From CAZMVY01 sp964617875 (GTDB lineage: Bacteria > Planctomycetota > Phycisphaerae > UBA1845 > PWPN01), in assembly GCA_964617875.1 (NCBI GenBank), contig CAZUAI010000024.1:1-64000 (forward strand): a stretch of 64,000 nucleotides of DNA, written 5' to 3'. This document shows, piece by piece, positions 1-8,731 of the stretch. The translations under genes and the position numbers were made by a program. Numbering within the stretch: the first letter of the stretch is position 1; the number at the start of each line of letters is the position of its first letter. The notes beneath the pieces were generated by a model that had not been told where the DNA came from, ran no database searches, and saw nothing but the letters and a program-made list of their open reading frames with translations.

Positions 1-30
1 CGGCCATTCGGGCCCAACACCATCAGGAAT

Positions 31-85
31 ACTCTGTAATGATGCTACAGTCTCAATTCCTGAGACTGTAGCATCATTACAGAGT
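31..85. repeat. Perfect 25-bp inverted repeat with 5-nt loop
   Basis: Arms 31-55 and 61-85 are exact reverse complements, starting ACTCTGTAATGATGCTACAG on the left, with loop ATTCC. CAGGAAT (24-30) also pairs with ATTCCTG (56-62), so an alternative fold is possible. There is no T-tract after it, so it does not look like an ordinary intrinsic terminator. It could be a terminator for a gene left of the window, a regulator site, or a mobile-element relic. Confidence 0.85.
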
Positions 86-109
86 GATCCCGTGGTATTC
101 CGGCCGGCT

Positions 110-186
110 TTCGCGTATTCCGCGTGTTTCGCGGTTCGATTCTGTTTGGGGACCGCGAAATACGCGAACCACGCGAAAAGCGGCTC
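110..186. repeat. CGCG-rich imperfect hairpin element
   Basis: The left part (about 110-138, TTTCGCGTATTCCGCG...) is an imperfect reverse complement of the right part (about 158-186, ...CGCGAACCACGCGAAAAG). One strand translates to the Glu-Pro-Arg-Asn-Thr-Arg-Asn-Thr-Arg pattern that recurs in junk open frames of planctomycete and related genomes, suggesting a small dispersed palindromic element. That comparison is from memory. Confidence 0.5.
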
Positions 187-212
187 GATATCCGCCGATC
201 GCGACGGCGAGA

Positions 213-236
213 ACTCTGTAATGTTGCTACACTCTC
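213..236 (+). repeat. Third, degenerate copy of the palindrome arm
   Basis: ACTCTGTAATGTTGCTACAC and the next four bases match the left arm at 31-54 at 22 of 24 positions, in the same orientation. With the two arms at 31-85 this makes three copies within 210 bp, ending 162 bp before the tssB start. Confidence 0.75.
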
Positions 237-398
237 CAGAAAGTCGTTGATAACAGCCGACAAAGAACCAACGCCCGAGGCGGCGCAGCGGGTGCGCGCT
301 TCGTTCGCCTGGCTGTGCCAGTTGGACCCGCTGGCAGCACTGGCGGCAGAGCCGACGGGCGGGTAGTCCGGGACCGGAAGCAAAAAAGGAGCTGACGC

Positions 399-944
399 AT
401 GGCAACCAGCAAAGCATCGCAGGCCCGCGAATCGCGGGTGAACATCGTGATCTCGGACCGCCTCAGGGGAGGCGCGGACCCGGAACTCCCGTTCCGCATC
501 CTGGTGATGGGCGACTACACAATGAAGGAGGACACTCGCGCAATCGAATCGCGAAAGCCTCTGGACATCAACAAGTCCAACTTCGACGCGATCATGCAGC
601 AGATGAACCTGTCGCTGGACTTGACGGTGGCCGACCGGATTACCGGCAAGGGCGAGATGCCGGTGTCGCTGAAGTTCGGTTCGCTCAATGACTTCCGGCC
701 GGAGGCCATCGCTCGACAGGTACCGCAACTCCAGAACCTTATGAAGATGCGCGAGGGGCTGAAGGCCCTGCGGCCGGCGATGACCCCCAAGGCGGCCCAA
801 GAGGTGTTGCGGAAGGCCATCAAGGATCCGGTCCTGCGGGACCGGGTAACGGCAATGATTGCGTCGCCCGGCGCAGCCGAGGGCGGCGCGGCGGCACCGG
901 GAGAGGGCGCAGCGCCCGCCGCGGGCGAGGCACCGCAGTCGTGA
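399..944 (+). CDS. tssB: Type VI secretion contractile sheath small subunit TssB (VipA)
   Basis: TssB forms, with TssC, the cytoplasmic contractile sheath that drives the T6SS inner tube. The 181-residue product has the family layout: an N-terminal RVNIVISDRLRG segment, the core around LPFRILVMGDYT, and the conserved stretch at about 90-110 on tip-out of the sheath fold (LKFGSLNDFRPEAIARQVPQ). The last ~25 residues are an Ala/Gly/Pro-rich tail not typical of the family core. The ATG at 399 has AAGGAG eight bases upstream. tssC follows 80 bp later on the same strand. No other T6SS gene (baseplate, membrane complex, ClpV, Hcp, VgrG) lies in the window, although the left side is cut off. The family assignment is firm; a related contractile injection apparatus is the only real alternative. 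Confidence 0.93.
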   Translation: MATSKASQARESRVNIVISDRLRGGADPELPFRILVMGDYTMKEDTRAIESRKPLDINKSNFDAIMQQMNLSLDLTVADRITGKGEMPVSLKFGSLNDFRPEAIARQVPQLQNLMKMREGLKALRPAMTPKAAQEVLRKAIKDPVLRDRVTAMIASPGAAEGGAAAPGEGAAPAAGEAPQS

Positions 945-1024
945 TCCAGGTAATGACTCGTTGGCAACGAACGGCGGGACGACGATCCGTCGGCCCCTGA
1001 ACCCTCGAACGGAGGACGCGAGCC

Positions 1025-2515
1025 ATGGCAGACGCGCAAGAGCAAGCTCAGGCGGCAGCAGAGGCAGCGGAAGCGGAAGCAAGTCCGATCGATGCACTGC
1101 TGACTCAATTGGACCTTGATCGTGAGTACCGAGACCTGTACGTGAAGGCGCTGCAGGCGATCATACAGCGTGTGACCGCGGCCGACGCCGACAAGATCGT
1201 ATTCAACAAGGAAGTGCTTGATGATTTCGTCACCGAGATCGACCAGCAGATCAGCGCCCAGGTGAACGAGATCCTGCACAACAAGGACTTCCAGAAGATG
1301 GAGTCCGCCTGGCGGAGCCTCTGGTATCTCGTGGACAACACGGACTTCCGGCAGGGCATCCGCATCGAGGTGCTGAACGCCTCGAAGGAAGACCTGCTCG
1401 CCGATTTCCAGGACTGCAAGGACTGGCAGAAGTCCGGCCTGTTCCGGACGGTCTACCGCGATCAGTACAACATGTTCGGCGGCAAGCCCTACGGGTTGAT
1501 GGTCGCGAACTACGACTTCGACCAGCGAACGCCGGAGATCCAACTCCTGACGGAAATCGCCCGTGTCAGCGCCGTGGCGAAGTGCCCGTTCATCGCCGCC
1601 GCAAGCCCCAGGATGTTCGGCAAGCGCGAGGACTCGTTCACCGGGCTGCCCAAGATGGCCGAGATGTACGAGATCTTCGAACAGCCGCAGTACGCGAAGT
1701 GGAACGCGTTCCGCGAGTCGGACGATGCGCGGTACATCGGGCTGGCGATGCCCCGCGTCCTGCTCCGCAAACCGTATACCATCGAGGACAAGGACGTCAA
1801 GGATTTCCGATTCGAGGAGGACGTCCGGCTCGAAACGCACGACAACTACCTGTGGGGCAACGCGGCGTTCGCCCTCGCGGGACGCATGACGGAAAGTTTC
1901 GCCAGGTACGGCTGGTATAGCGCCATCGTCGGGCCGCAGAGCGGCGGCACGGTGCCGAACCTCCCGCTCCATCAGTACGAAGCCGGGGGGCAGTATCAGA
2001 CCAAGATCCCGACCGAGACGCTGATTTCCGAGGACATGGACGTTGACCTGTGCAACTTCGGCTTTATCCCCCTGGTCATGCGGAGGGACAGCGACAACGC
2101 GGCGTTCTTTGATGCGCCGTCAGTCAAACGCGTGGGCAAGTTCCCGGACACGGACCAGGGGCACGAAGACGAAACCCGCGCCCGGCTTGGCATGTCGTTC
2201 CCGTACCTGATGATCTCGTGCCGTATCGCGCACTATCTGAAGGTGATCTGGCGCGAGAACATTGGAAGGGTCATGGACGCGACGAAGATGGTCGGCGAAA
2301 TCGAGGATTGGCTCAAACAATACTGCCGCCAGGGCACCCTCGACGACGAACTGGCCTCCAGGTATCCGCTGAAGGAGTTCCAGGTCAGTGCCACCCCCGT
2401 GCCCGGCAAGCCCGGGGTCTACAAGGCGGATATCCAGATGATCCCGCACTTCCGGCTGAAGAACATGTACATCAATCTGTCCATGGTCGGGCAGTTCGAT
2501 GCACCGGAGAAATGA
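1025..2515 (+). CDS. tssC: Type VI secretion contractile sheath large subunit TssC (VipB)
   Basis: TssC is the larger sheath subunit that interlocks with TssB. The 496-residue length is normal. Recognisable family segments include EMESAWRSLWYLVDNT-like residues near 95-110, the GxPYGLMVANYDF motif near 155-166, SPRMFG, and the C-terminal FRLKNMYINLSMVGQ. The first ~20 residues are Ala/Glu/Gln-rich. GGAGG precedes the ATG by about nine bases. It is the last gene of the two-gene unit; the next gene (2747-4177) is on the opposite strand. A ClpV-interacting N-terminal helix belongs to the TssC partner complex in known systems, but no clpV is present here to pair with it. Confidence 0.95.
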   Translation: MADAQEQAQAAAEAAEAEASPIDALLTQLDLDREYRDLYVKALQAIIQRVTAADADKIVFNKEVLDDFVTEIDQQISAQVNEILHNKDFQKMESAWRSLWYLVDNTDFRQGIRIEVLNASKEDLLADFQDCKDWQKSGLFRTVYRDQYNMFGGKPYGLMVANYDFDQRTPEIQLLTEIARVSAVAKCPFIAAASPRMFGKREDSFTGLPKMAEMYEIFEQPQYAKWNAFRESDDARYIGLAMPRVLLRKPYTIEDKDVKDFRFEEDVRLETHDNYLWGNAAFALAGRMTESFARYGWYSAIVGPQSGGTVPNLPLHQYEAGGQYQTKIPTETLISEDMDVDLCNFGFIPLVMRRDSDNAAFFDAPSVKRVGKFPDTDQGHEDETRARLGMSFPYLMISCRIAHYLKVIWRENIGRVMDATKMVGEIEDWLKQYCRQGTLDDELASRYPLKEFQVSATPVPGKPGVYKADIQMIPHFRLKNMYINLSMVGQFDAPEK

Positions 2516-2670
2516 CGATTGGCCGGAGGTCCCATCCCTTGCGACGGCGACGCATGCGGGCATGAGGACCGAGCCCGGCAAGACGCGCGACGGCAGCATC
2601 GCGCCCCCGGGTGGCGCCCGCCGGACCCGCGTGATATCGTGTATTCAGCGGCTTGATTTCGCCTCGTAGT

Positions 2671-2683
2671 GCAGGCATCCTGC
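2671..2683. repeat. Short REP-like hairpin (GCAGGcatCCTGC) between convergent genes
   Basis: GCAGG-CAT-CCTGC lies in the 231-bp gap between tssC and the convergent metallo-beta-lactamase gene. Similar GC-rich GGCnnnAGCC-type hairpins occur at 46561-46577, 56118-56140 and 61685-61696, always at the 3' end of a gene. No T-tract follows. No gene is seen in 2516-2746. Confidence 0.45.
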
Positions 2684-2746
2684 CCGCCCTCCCGATCAGG
2701 CCGGTCGCGGCGGCGCCCGGCAACGAGAGTGCGGAATCGCACGACG

Positions 2747-4177
2747 CTACGGCTTCGGCCAGTCGGCCAGCCGGAACTTCTTCACCGCCTTCGTCGTGTG
2801 GTTCTCGTAGTGACCGAGAATCAGGTTCGTCACGTAGTCCATCGAGAACCGCGTCCCCTCGATCCGCATCGTCGGCGGCGTGTCGGCGAGCAGGTAGCTG
2901 AACCGTTCCGTGAACGCACCGACACGCCGTACGTGCCGCACCATCTCGTGCGTGTCCCAGTCCGGCCGCCGCGGCTTGAAATCCGGAGGCATCTGCGCCG
3001 GGTTCCAGTTGATGACCGGGATTTCCGGATCGAGAGCGTGGTAGATCTGGCTGAACAGGCCCAGTTCGCGGGCCGTCGTGTGCTCGAAGTTCCACCGGAT
3101 CGTGTGCGTGCCGTCCGACGGCTTCCAGTCCAGCTGCGTCTTCGACACGTTGCCCAGCTTGTCGATCAGTTCCTGGCGGTCGTTGCGGAGTGTCAGCAGC
3201 GACCGCTCCAGCCCCGCCGACGGCCGCACCGGCGTCCAGTCCGACACAATGACTACCGGCGAGCCGATGGGCGGCTTCTGGTCCGGCGGCAGGGCCGTCA
3301 CCGCCACGGCGTTTCCCCTGACACGGCGAACGAGCAGACCGGCCCGCCTCGCCTCGTTCGCGAAGTCGTCCGCCGTCGCCAGCGGCAGCGCACTTGATCC
3401 CGCCTTGTAGTGGATCGCCCAGATGAACCGGCGCGGCTTGATCTGCCCGGCGACCTCCAACGCCCCCGCCGCGTCCACCGTAAACGTCCCACCGACCGGC
3501 AGGATGAGGACATCCACCGGCCCGACGGCCTTGAGCTGCTCGGGCGTCAGCGCGTGGCCGAGGTCGCCGCAATGCAGGATCCGTACGCCGTCCGCTTCGA
3601 TCAGGAAGAGCGTGTTCTTCCCTCGCTGGGCCCCCTGTGCCGCGTCGTGCCACGTCCCGACACTTCGGACGCGGACCGCGTACGGCGACCGCACCCGGGT
3701 GTCCGACGCGGCGAAGACCGCGGGCTTCGCCTGATTCGGCGGGCGGTCAAGGTAGTGGTCGATGTCCGCCCAGTCTTTCCCGCCGGCCGTCAGCCCCCGC
3801 AACACGCCCGGCGTCCCGCGCACCGTGTCCACGGCGTTGTGATCAAAATGCTCGTGCGAGACGAGTACGAGGTCGGCGACCAGATTCGGCTTCGGATAGC
3901 CGATCTCCGCTTTCTCCGGGAAGGGATCGACCACGATGGTGAAGCCCCAGAATGTCTCGATCGACACGCACGCCTGGCCCCACCACCGAATCGCAAGCGG
4001 GAGCGGCCCGTCCTCGGTGGTCGGGGCGAGGTTCGTCTGCCCGACGTCGCCGGGTTCGATCACCGGCTTTGTCGTGGCGCCGGGGTTGGCCTTTCGCGTG
4101 CCGGGCTCGTCGGCGACGGCCAATCGCCAGCCATACCAATACGCGACGATGACAAGGCAGACAATCCAGATTCGCAT
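2747..4177 (-). CDS. Metallo-beta-lactamase fold hydrolase with C-terminal DinB-like domain
   Basis: The 476-residue protein has a hydrophobic N-terminal segment (1-20), probably a signal peptide or anchor, then a UlaG-type metallo-beta-lactamase domain: HEHFDHN at 108-114 is the zinc motif, and a later HCGDLGH supplies the next ligands. From about residue 295 it changes to a second domain of the DinB/YfiT type, with helices carrying spaced histidines (WNFEHTTARELG and HYENHT near the end) that form a metal triad in that family. The substrate is unknown; UlaG relatives cleave phosphodiesters or lactones. GGAGG sits nine bases before the ATG. Its coding strand is opposite both neighbours. The hydrolase domain is certain, the DinB call likely. 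Confidence 0.85.
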   Translation of the reverse strand: MRIWIVCLVIVAYWYGWRLAVADEPGTRKANPGATTKPVIEPGDVGQTNLAPTTEDGPLPLAIRWWGQACVSIETFWGFTIVVDPFPEKAEIGYPKPNLVADLVLVSHEHFDHNAVDTVRGTPGVLRGLTAGGKDWADIDHYLDRPPNQAKPAVFAASDTRVRSPYAVRVRSVGTWHDAAQGAQRGKNTLFLIEADGVRILHCGDLGHALTPEQLKAVGPVDVLILPVGGTFTVDAAGALEVAGQIKPRRFIWAIHYKAGSSALPLATADDFANEARRAGLLVRRVRGNAVAVTALPPDQKPPIGSPVVIVSDWTPVRPSAGLERSLLTLRNDRQELIDKLGNVSKTQLDWKPSDGTHTIRWNFEHTTARELGLFSQIYHALDPEIPVINWNPAQMPPDFKPRRPDWDTHEMVRHVRRVGAFTERFSYLLADTPPTMRIEGTRFSMDYVTNLILGHYENHTTKAVKKFRLADWPKP

Positions 4178-4366
4178 AACGGGGGCCTCCGCGAATGTCG
4201 TGTCCCTTCTCGATTATGGCGTTTCGCCCGGCCGCGACAAGTCCCGCCGTCACGGCGTACGGCGGCGACCGACGCCGCTTTCGATTCACCGCCTTGCACG
4301 CCGGCACGCCGCGTGGTCCAATGCGTTCGCGTCTGCGATATCGCGGACACGGGAGGTCGCCGCCCC

Positions 4367-5314
4367 ATGGATGTGTTGGAGTCCACACGACGGGTCTTCG
4401 AACACAGCCGGTCTGTGCGGACCGACCACGACGCCATTCGGCGATGGGCCGACGCCGTCGATCCCGACCGGATCAAGCTCCCGACGCAGCCGCACGATTT
4501 GCTCCCTCGGGTCGAACCCGCGCGCCTGGCCAACCTCGTGCTCTTGATCGACGGGCTGAACTTCTGCTTCTTTGCCGAACCGCCCTGGCGAGTCATGTTT
4601 CGCGGATGCATGTGGGGGCGGTACTACGCGCTCGTGGCGTCGATCGCCCGTGCCGTCGAGCGAGACGCGGCGTGGTACAAGCCCGCCTGGTGGAAGGCGG
4701 TCTCGCGCCACGATCTGGCGGAGGCCTTCGCGGGCGAGGGCCAGATCCCGATGCTCGACGAGCGGGTCGGCATTGTGAACGAATTGGGCCGCGTGCTGAG
4801 CGACTCCTTCGCGGGGCAGTTCCTCAAACTCATCGACAAGGCCGGCGGCGATGCCGTCGAGGTCGCCCGCTTGCTGGCGCAGTCGTTTCAGGCTTTTGAC
4901 GACCGGGCGACATACGACGGCCGGACGGTCTGGATCCTCAAACGCGCGCAGATCTGCGCTGCCCATGCCGCGGTGGCGATGAAGGCGGCGGACGGGCCGC
5001 CGATTACGGGGCTGGAGCGCCTGACGGCGTTTGCGGACTATCGGCTCCCGCAGGCGCTTCGGCACCTGGGGATCATGGCTCTGGACGCGAGCCTGGAGTC
5101 GCGGATCGAACGGCAGGAGTGGATCGAGGCGGGCTCGGCCGAGGAGGTCGAACTGCGGGTCCACACGATCTGGGCCGTGGAGCTGATGCACCGGGCGCTC
5201 GCCGAGCGGGGCGTGGCCAAGCCGGTCTGGCTGATTGACGAGTACCTCTGGGAGCGGTCGCACGACAAGGACATCCAGGTCCAGCATCATCGCACGCGGA
5301 CGATTTGGTATTGA
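4367..5314 (+). CDS. Queuosine salvage protein (Qng1-like Q-nucleotide N-glycosylase, DUF2419)
   Basis: This family releases queuine from queuosine nucleotide/nucleoside so it can be reused for tRNA modification. The 315-residue product carries the conserved LIDGLNFCFFAE-PPWRV block near residues 65-80, the FADYRLPQALRHLGI block near 225-240, and the C-terminal WAVELM...IDEYLWE block, which are the hallmarks of DUF2419. The ATG at 4367 is chosen because GGGAGG lies about ten bases upstream and the homologous region begins there; a longer in-frame extension upstream is antisense to the neighbouring gene. Its stop at 5312-5314 abuts the following reading frame, suggesting translational coupling. 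No queuosine biosynthesis genes (queC/D/E/F, tgt) are nearby, consistent with a salvage role. Confidence 0.88.
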   Translation: MDVLESTRRVFEHSRSVRTDHDAIRRWADAVDPDRIKLPTQPHDLLPRVEPARLANLVLLIDGLNFCFFAEPPWRVMFRGCMWGRYYALVASIARAVERDAAWYKPAWWKAVSRHDLAEAFAGEGQIPMLDERVGIVNELGRVLSDSFAGQFLKLIDKAGGDAVEVARLLAQSFQAFDDRATYDGRTVWILKRAQICAAHAAVAMKAADGPPITGLERLTAFADYRLPQALRHLGIMALDASLESRIERQEWIEAGSAEEVELRVHTIWAVELMHRALAERGVAKPVWLIDEYLWERSHDKDIQVQHHRTRTIWY

Positions 5315-5338
5315 ATGCAATTTCCGATCGGGTGCCTC

Positions 5339-6388
5339 ATGAATGTTGCGCAAGTGGGCTTGGACAGCATGTATTGGCCGATTGTGTGGGCGGAGGCCCT
5401 CCGCAACGCCGCGGCAACGCCGGCAACGGGACCGGCACGTGAACCCGTACGGTTCGTTGCGTGCAGCGAAGCGGGCGTCGCTGCCGAGGCCGTCAAGACC
5501 GAGATCGGCATGTCGCCAGCCGAGTACGCAGCCAAGTACGGCATAAAGCAGTATCCGAGTACTGACGAATTGCTCGACAAGGAGAAGATAGACGCGGCGC
5601 TCGTCTCCACCCGGAACACGCGGATGGCCGACGTCGCCGGACGGCTGGTCGATCGGGGCGTTCCGTGCTACCTCGCCAAGCCGCTGGCGGCGTCCCCGGC
5701 GGATGCGTTGCTGCTCGCGGACAAGGCGGCGAAGAAGGGCGTGCCCTGCACGAGCGGCATCACCACCCGGTGTTTTCCCCATTATCAGGCCGTGCATCGG
5801 GCGATCCGCGACCGCCGGATCGGCCCGGCCGTGGCGATCGACGTCATGCACCAGCACGGCTCGTATGCCCCTTGGCCGGCGAAGACATGGTATCGCGAGC
5901 CGGCGGAGGGCGGCGTGCCGTACTGGCTCGGATGGTATCCCCTGGAGACGATCCGGTGGCTGGCTGCCTCGCCCATCGCGACGATCCGCGCCGTCGGCCG
6001 CAACGTTACCGGAGCCGTTCGCGGCGAACACGAGGTGATCACCGCCGCGGGGACGACGCAGAGCGGGGTCTGCTGGTCGTGCCGAATCTACTTCGCGGCG
6101 GGGGGAAAGTGGCGATTTCCGATGCACGAAGTGGAGGTTTGCGGCGAGCAGGGTGTGGTCCGGACGCTGACGGACGACCGAATCCGGATCTACAACGACG
6201 CCGGACCGGCGGAAGAGTCCGCGAATGCCCCGGCGGGCGACCCGATCCAGCGGGAGATGCTCGGCTGGCTGGCATCCGTGGCGAACGGCGCCCCCTGGCA
6301 GCCGACGCTCAAGGATCTCGCCCACACGGTCACGGCGTGCGAGGCGATGCGGCGTTCGCTGAACACGGGCCAGGTGGCGCACGTCTGA
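5339..6388 (+). CDS. Gfo/Idh/MocA family NAD(P)-dependent oxidoreductase
   Basis: These enzymes oxidise or reduce sugars and related polyols using NAD(P). The protein opens directly into the Rossmann strand (NVAQVGLDSMYWP), then VALVSTRNT-like residues and the conserved AKPLA motif (standing for the usual EKP) near residue 110, followed by the alpha/beta substrate domain with GWYPLETIRWL. The 349-residue length is normal. An ATG at 5315 directly after the preceding stop is an alternative start adding eight residues; 5339 is preferred because the fold begins there. It is paired with the queuosine-salvage gene, but the substrate cannot be read from the sequence. Planctomycetes carry many paralogues of this family. 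Confidence 0.85.
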   Translation: MNVAQVGLDSMYWPIVWAEALRNAAATPATGPAREPVRFVACSEAGVAAEAVKTEIGMSPAEYAAKYGIKQYPSTDELLDKEKIDAALVSTRNTRMADVAGRLVDRGVPCYLAKPLAASPADALLLADKAAKKGVPCTSGITTRCFPHYQAVHRAIRDRRIGPAVAIDVMHQHGSYAPWPAKTWYREPAEGGVPYWLGWYPLETIRWLAASPIATIRAVGRNVTGAVRGEHEVITAAGTTQSGVCWSCRIYFAAGGKWRFPMHEVEVCGEQGVVRTLTDDRIRIYNDAGPAEESANAPAGDPIQREMLGWLASVANGAPWQPTLKDLAHTVTACEAMRRSLNTGQVAHV

Positions 6389-6441
6389 CCCGTCGGGCGA
6401 CGTCCGCGTGTCCGGCCCTGCAAAAAAAGTGCGCAAGCCCC

Positions 6442-6470
6442 TTGACCGGGGCACAGGAAATCGCGATAAA
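6442..6470 (+). promoter_or_regulatory. Sigma-70-like promoter for speA
   Basis: TTGACC at 6442-6447, a 17-bp spacer, and GATAAA at 6465-6470. It lies about 165 bp before the speA start, in an otherwise GC-rich gap, so speA would have a long 5' leader. Confidence 0.5.
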
Positions 6471-6635
6471 TATACGATCGTGCGAGACCGCATGCTGAAC
6501 GGGAAGTGCGCCACGGCATACGGGCCCTCGCCGGGCGACGTTCGGAACGCGGCGTAAGCATTCCGGCGGGCGTGTTGCGGGCAGACGGGAAACAGCGGCC
6601 ATCCCGCAGGCTTCCCTTGAAGAGGCTAACCACTG

Positions 6636-8588
6636 ATGGGCAAACTGCAGCGGCAGATGTTCGTCCGCACCGACAACATGCGACCCTGGACGGTGCGGGA
6701 CTCGCTCGAACTCTACAACGTACAGAACTGGGGGCTCGGTTTCTTCGGCATCAACGATGCCGGCCACATCACCGTCCACCCGCGAGGCGAGGGCGGCCCG
6801 TCGCTGGACCTCAAGGCGCTCGTCGATGAGCTGACGCGCCGGGGCATCCAGCTGCCGATCCTGATCCGCTTCTCCGACATCCTCCGCGCCCGCGTCGAGG
6901 CGCTGAACGAGGCCTTCCAGCGGGCCATCCAGGAATACGGCTACAAGGGCCGTTACCTCGGCGTCTACCCGATCAAGGTGAACCAGCAGCGGCAGGTGGT
7001 CGAGGAGATCATCGCCTACGGCAAGCCGTACCAGTTCGGCCTCGAGGCCGGGTCCAAGCCGGAGCTGCTCGCCGTGCTCGCGCTGCTCGAGTCGCCCGAG
7101 CCGCTGATCATCTGCAACGGATACAAGGACCCCGACTTCGTCGAGATGGCCCTCCTCGCGACCAAGCTGGGCAAGGCCGTCATCCCCGTCGTCGAGAAGT
7201 TCAGCGAGCTGGAGCTGATCGTCCGGCTGGCGCAGAAGCTGAACGTCGTGCCGCGCATCGGCGTCCGGATCAAACTGGCGGCCCGCGGTTCCGGCCGCTG
7301 GGAGGCGTCCGGCGGCGACCGCAGCAAGTTCGGCCTCACGGTGGCCGAGCTGGTCCGGGCGATCGAGTACCTCCGCGGCAACGGCATGCTCGACTGCCTG
7401 CAACTCCTGCACTTCCACCTGGGCAGCCAGATCACGAACATCCGGGCGATCCGCGGCGGGCTCGAGGAGGCGTGCCGCATCTACGTCGAGATGGTCAAGG
7501 CCGGCGCCCCGATGAAGTTTATCGACGTCGGCGGCGGATTGGCCGTCGATTACGACGGCTCGCGCACGAACTTCGTCAGCAGCACGAACTATTCGCTCCA
7601 GGAATACGCCAACGACGTCGTGTCCGCCGTCATGGAGTTGTGCGACAACGCCGACGTGCCCCACCCGGTCATCGTGTCCGAGTCCGGCCGGGCGATCACC
7701 GCGCACCACTCCGTGCTCGTCTTCAACGTCCTGGGCATGAGCGAGTTCGGCAGCATGGAGGTGCCCGAGAAGCTGCCCGACACGGCCCACGACCTGATGC
7801 ACAACCTGCTCGACGTCTACAAGGGCATCACGCGGAAGAACATCCAGGAGGCCTACCACGACGCGATTCACTACCGCGACGAGTGCATGACGGTGTTCAA
7901 GCTGGGCGACCTCAGCCTGGCCGACCGCAGCCTCGTCGAGACGCTCTTCTGGGGCTGCGTGCAGAAGATCCTGCGGATCATGCGCGAGCTGGAATACGTG
8001 CCGGACGAGCTGGAGAACCTCGAGGCAACGCTTGCGGACACCTACTTCTGCAACTTCTCCTGCTTCCAGTCGCTGCCGGACCACTGGGCCGTCGAGCAGC
8101 TCTTTCCGGTCGTGCCGATCCACCGCCTGAACGAGGAGCCGACGCGCCGGGCCGTGCTGGCCGACATCACCTGCGACTCGGACGGCAAGATCGACCGCTT
8201 CATCGACCTCCGCGACGTCAAGGACGTCATCGAGCTGCACCCGCTCAACGGCGAGGAGTACTGCATCGCCGCGTTCATCACCGGAGCGTACCAGGAAATC
8301 CTCGGCGACATGCACAATCTCTTCGGCGATACGAACGCCGTCCACGTGCGGCTCGACGACGAGGGCGGTTACCGCATCGAGCACTTCGTCAAGGGCGACA
8401 CCGTCAAGGAAGTGCTGCATTACGTGCAGTACGTACCGCAGGACCTCGTCGACCGCCTGCGTCAGAACGTCGAGGCGGCCGTCCGGCAGAACCTGATTTC
8501 CCTCGAGGAGTCCGGCCAGTTCCTCGAGAAATACGAGCGCGGGCTGGAGAGCTACACCTACCTCGGGCGAAACCTGCCCGGGGCCTGA
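6636..8588 (+). CDS. speA: Biosynthetic arginine decarboxylase SpeA
   Basis: SpeA is a PLP enzyme that converts arginine to agmatine, the first step of the arginine route to putrescine and spermidine. The 650-residue product starts with the family segment WTVRDSLELYNVQNWG and GFFGIND, carries the PLP-lysine motif GVYPIKVNQ (Lys114), and the HFHLGSQI and DVGGGLAVDYDG glycine-rich phosphate-binding motifs. Its C-terminal domain includes CNFSCFQSLPD and ends in the helical region typical of the long bacterial enzyme. The ATG at 6636 is preceded by GAAGAGG at a long spacing. It is monocistronic as far as the sequence shows. No agmatinase or agmatine deiminase is in the window. Confidence 0.96.
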   Translation: MGKLQRQMFVRTDNMRPWTVRDSLELYNVQNWGLGFFGINDAGHITVHPRGEGGPSLDLKALVDELTRRGIQLPILIRFSDILRARVEALNEAFQRAIQEYGYKGRYLGVYPIKVNQQRQVVEEIIAYGKPYQFGLEAGSKPELLAVLALLESPEPLIICNGYKDPDFVEMALLATKLGKAVIPVVEKFSELELIVRLAQKLNVVPRIGVRIKLAARGSGRWEASGGDRSKFGLTVAELVRAIEYLRGNGMLDCLQLLHFHLGSQITNIRAIRGGLEEACRIYVEMVKAGAPMKFIDVGGGLAVDYDGSRTNFVSSTNYSLQEYANDVVSAVMELCDNADVPHPVIVSESGRAITAHHSVLVFNVLGMSEFGSMEVPEKLPDTAHDLMHNLLDVYKGITRKNIQEAYHDAIHYRDECMTVFKLGDLSLADRSLVETLFWGCVQKILRIMRELEYVPDELENLEATLADTYFCNFSCFQSLPDHWAVEQLFPVVPIHRLNEEPTRRAVLADITCDSDGKIDRFIDLRDVKDVIELHPLNGEEYCIAAFITGAYQEILGDMHNLFGDTNAVHVRLDDEGGYRIEHFVKGDTVKEVLHYVQYVPQDLVDRLRQNVEAAVRQNLISLEESGQFLEKYERGLESYTYLGRNLPGA

Positions 8589-8731
8589 TTCGCACGTCCG
8601 GCGCGGCCTTCGCGCACAAGCAACGCCGGCGGTCCCGGTACGAACGTAATGACCGGCGGTGCCTCATCCCCCCCTCGCCGGCCTCCCGCCGGCCGTCTCC
8701 GTCTCGCCGCCGAGCCCGCTTTGGCCCCCCA

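Larger units (their letters stand above)
1..398. other. Non-coding, repeat-rich region upstream of tssBC
   Basis: No convincing gene is seen. It holds a perfect long palindrome (31-85), a second imperfect hairpin built of CGCG-rich arms (110-186) and a third copy of the palindrome arm (213-236). From about 247 to 366 one plus-strand frame reads like protein (an Ala/Pro-rich stretch ending in a stop at 364-366), but it lacks a start with a ribosome site and resembles no family I know. A good ribosome binding site, AAGGAG, begins at about 388 and serves tssB. Confidence 0.6.

Noticed and set aside
31..236. CRISPR-like array
   Set aside because: Only three copies with mixed orientation and unequal spacing.
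4286..8420. Two long minus-strand frames (742 and 696 codons) across the Qng1/Gfo and speA genes
   Set aside because: Both are antisense to genes with conserved motifs and lack any of their own.
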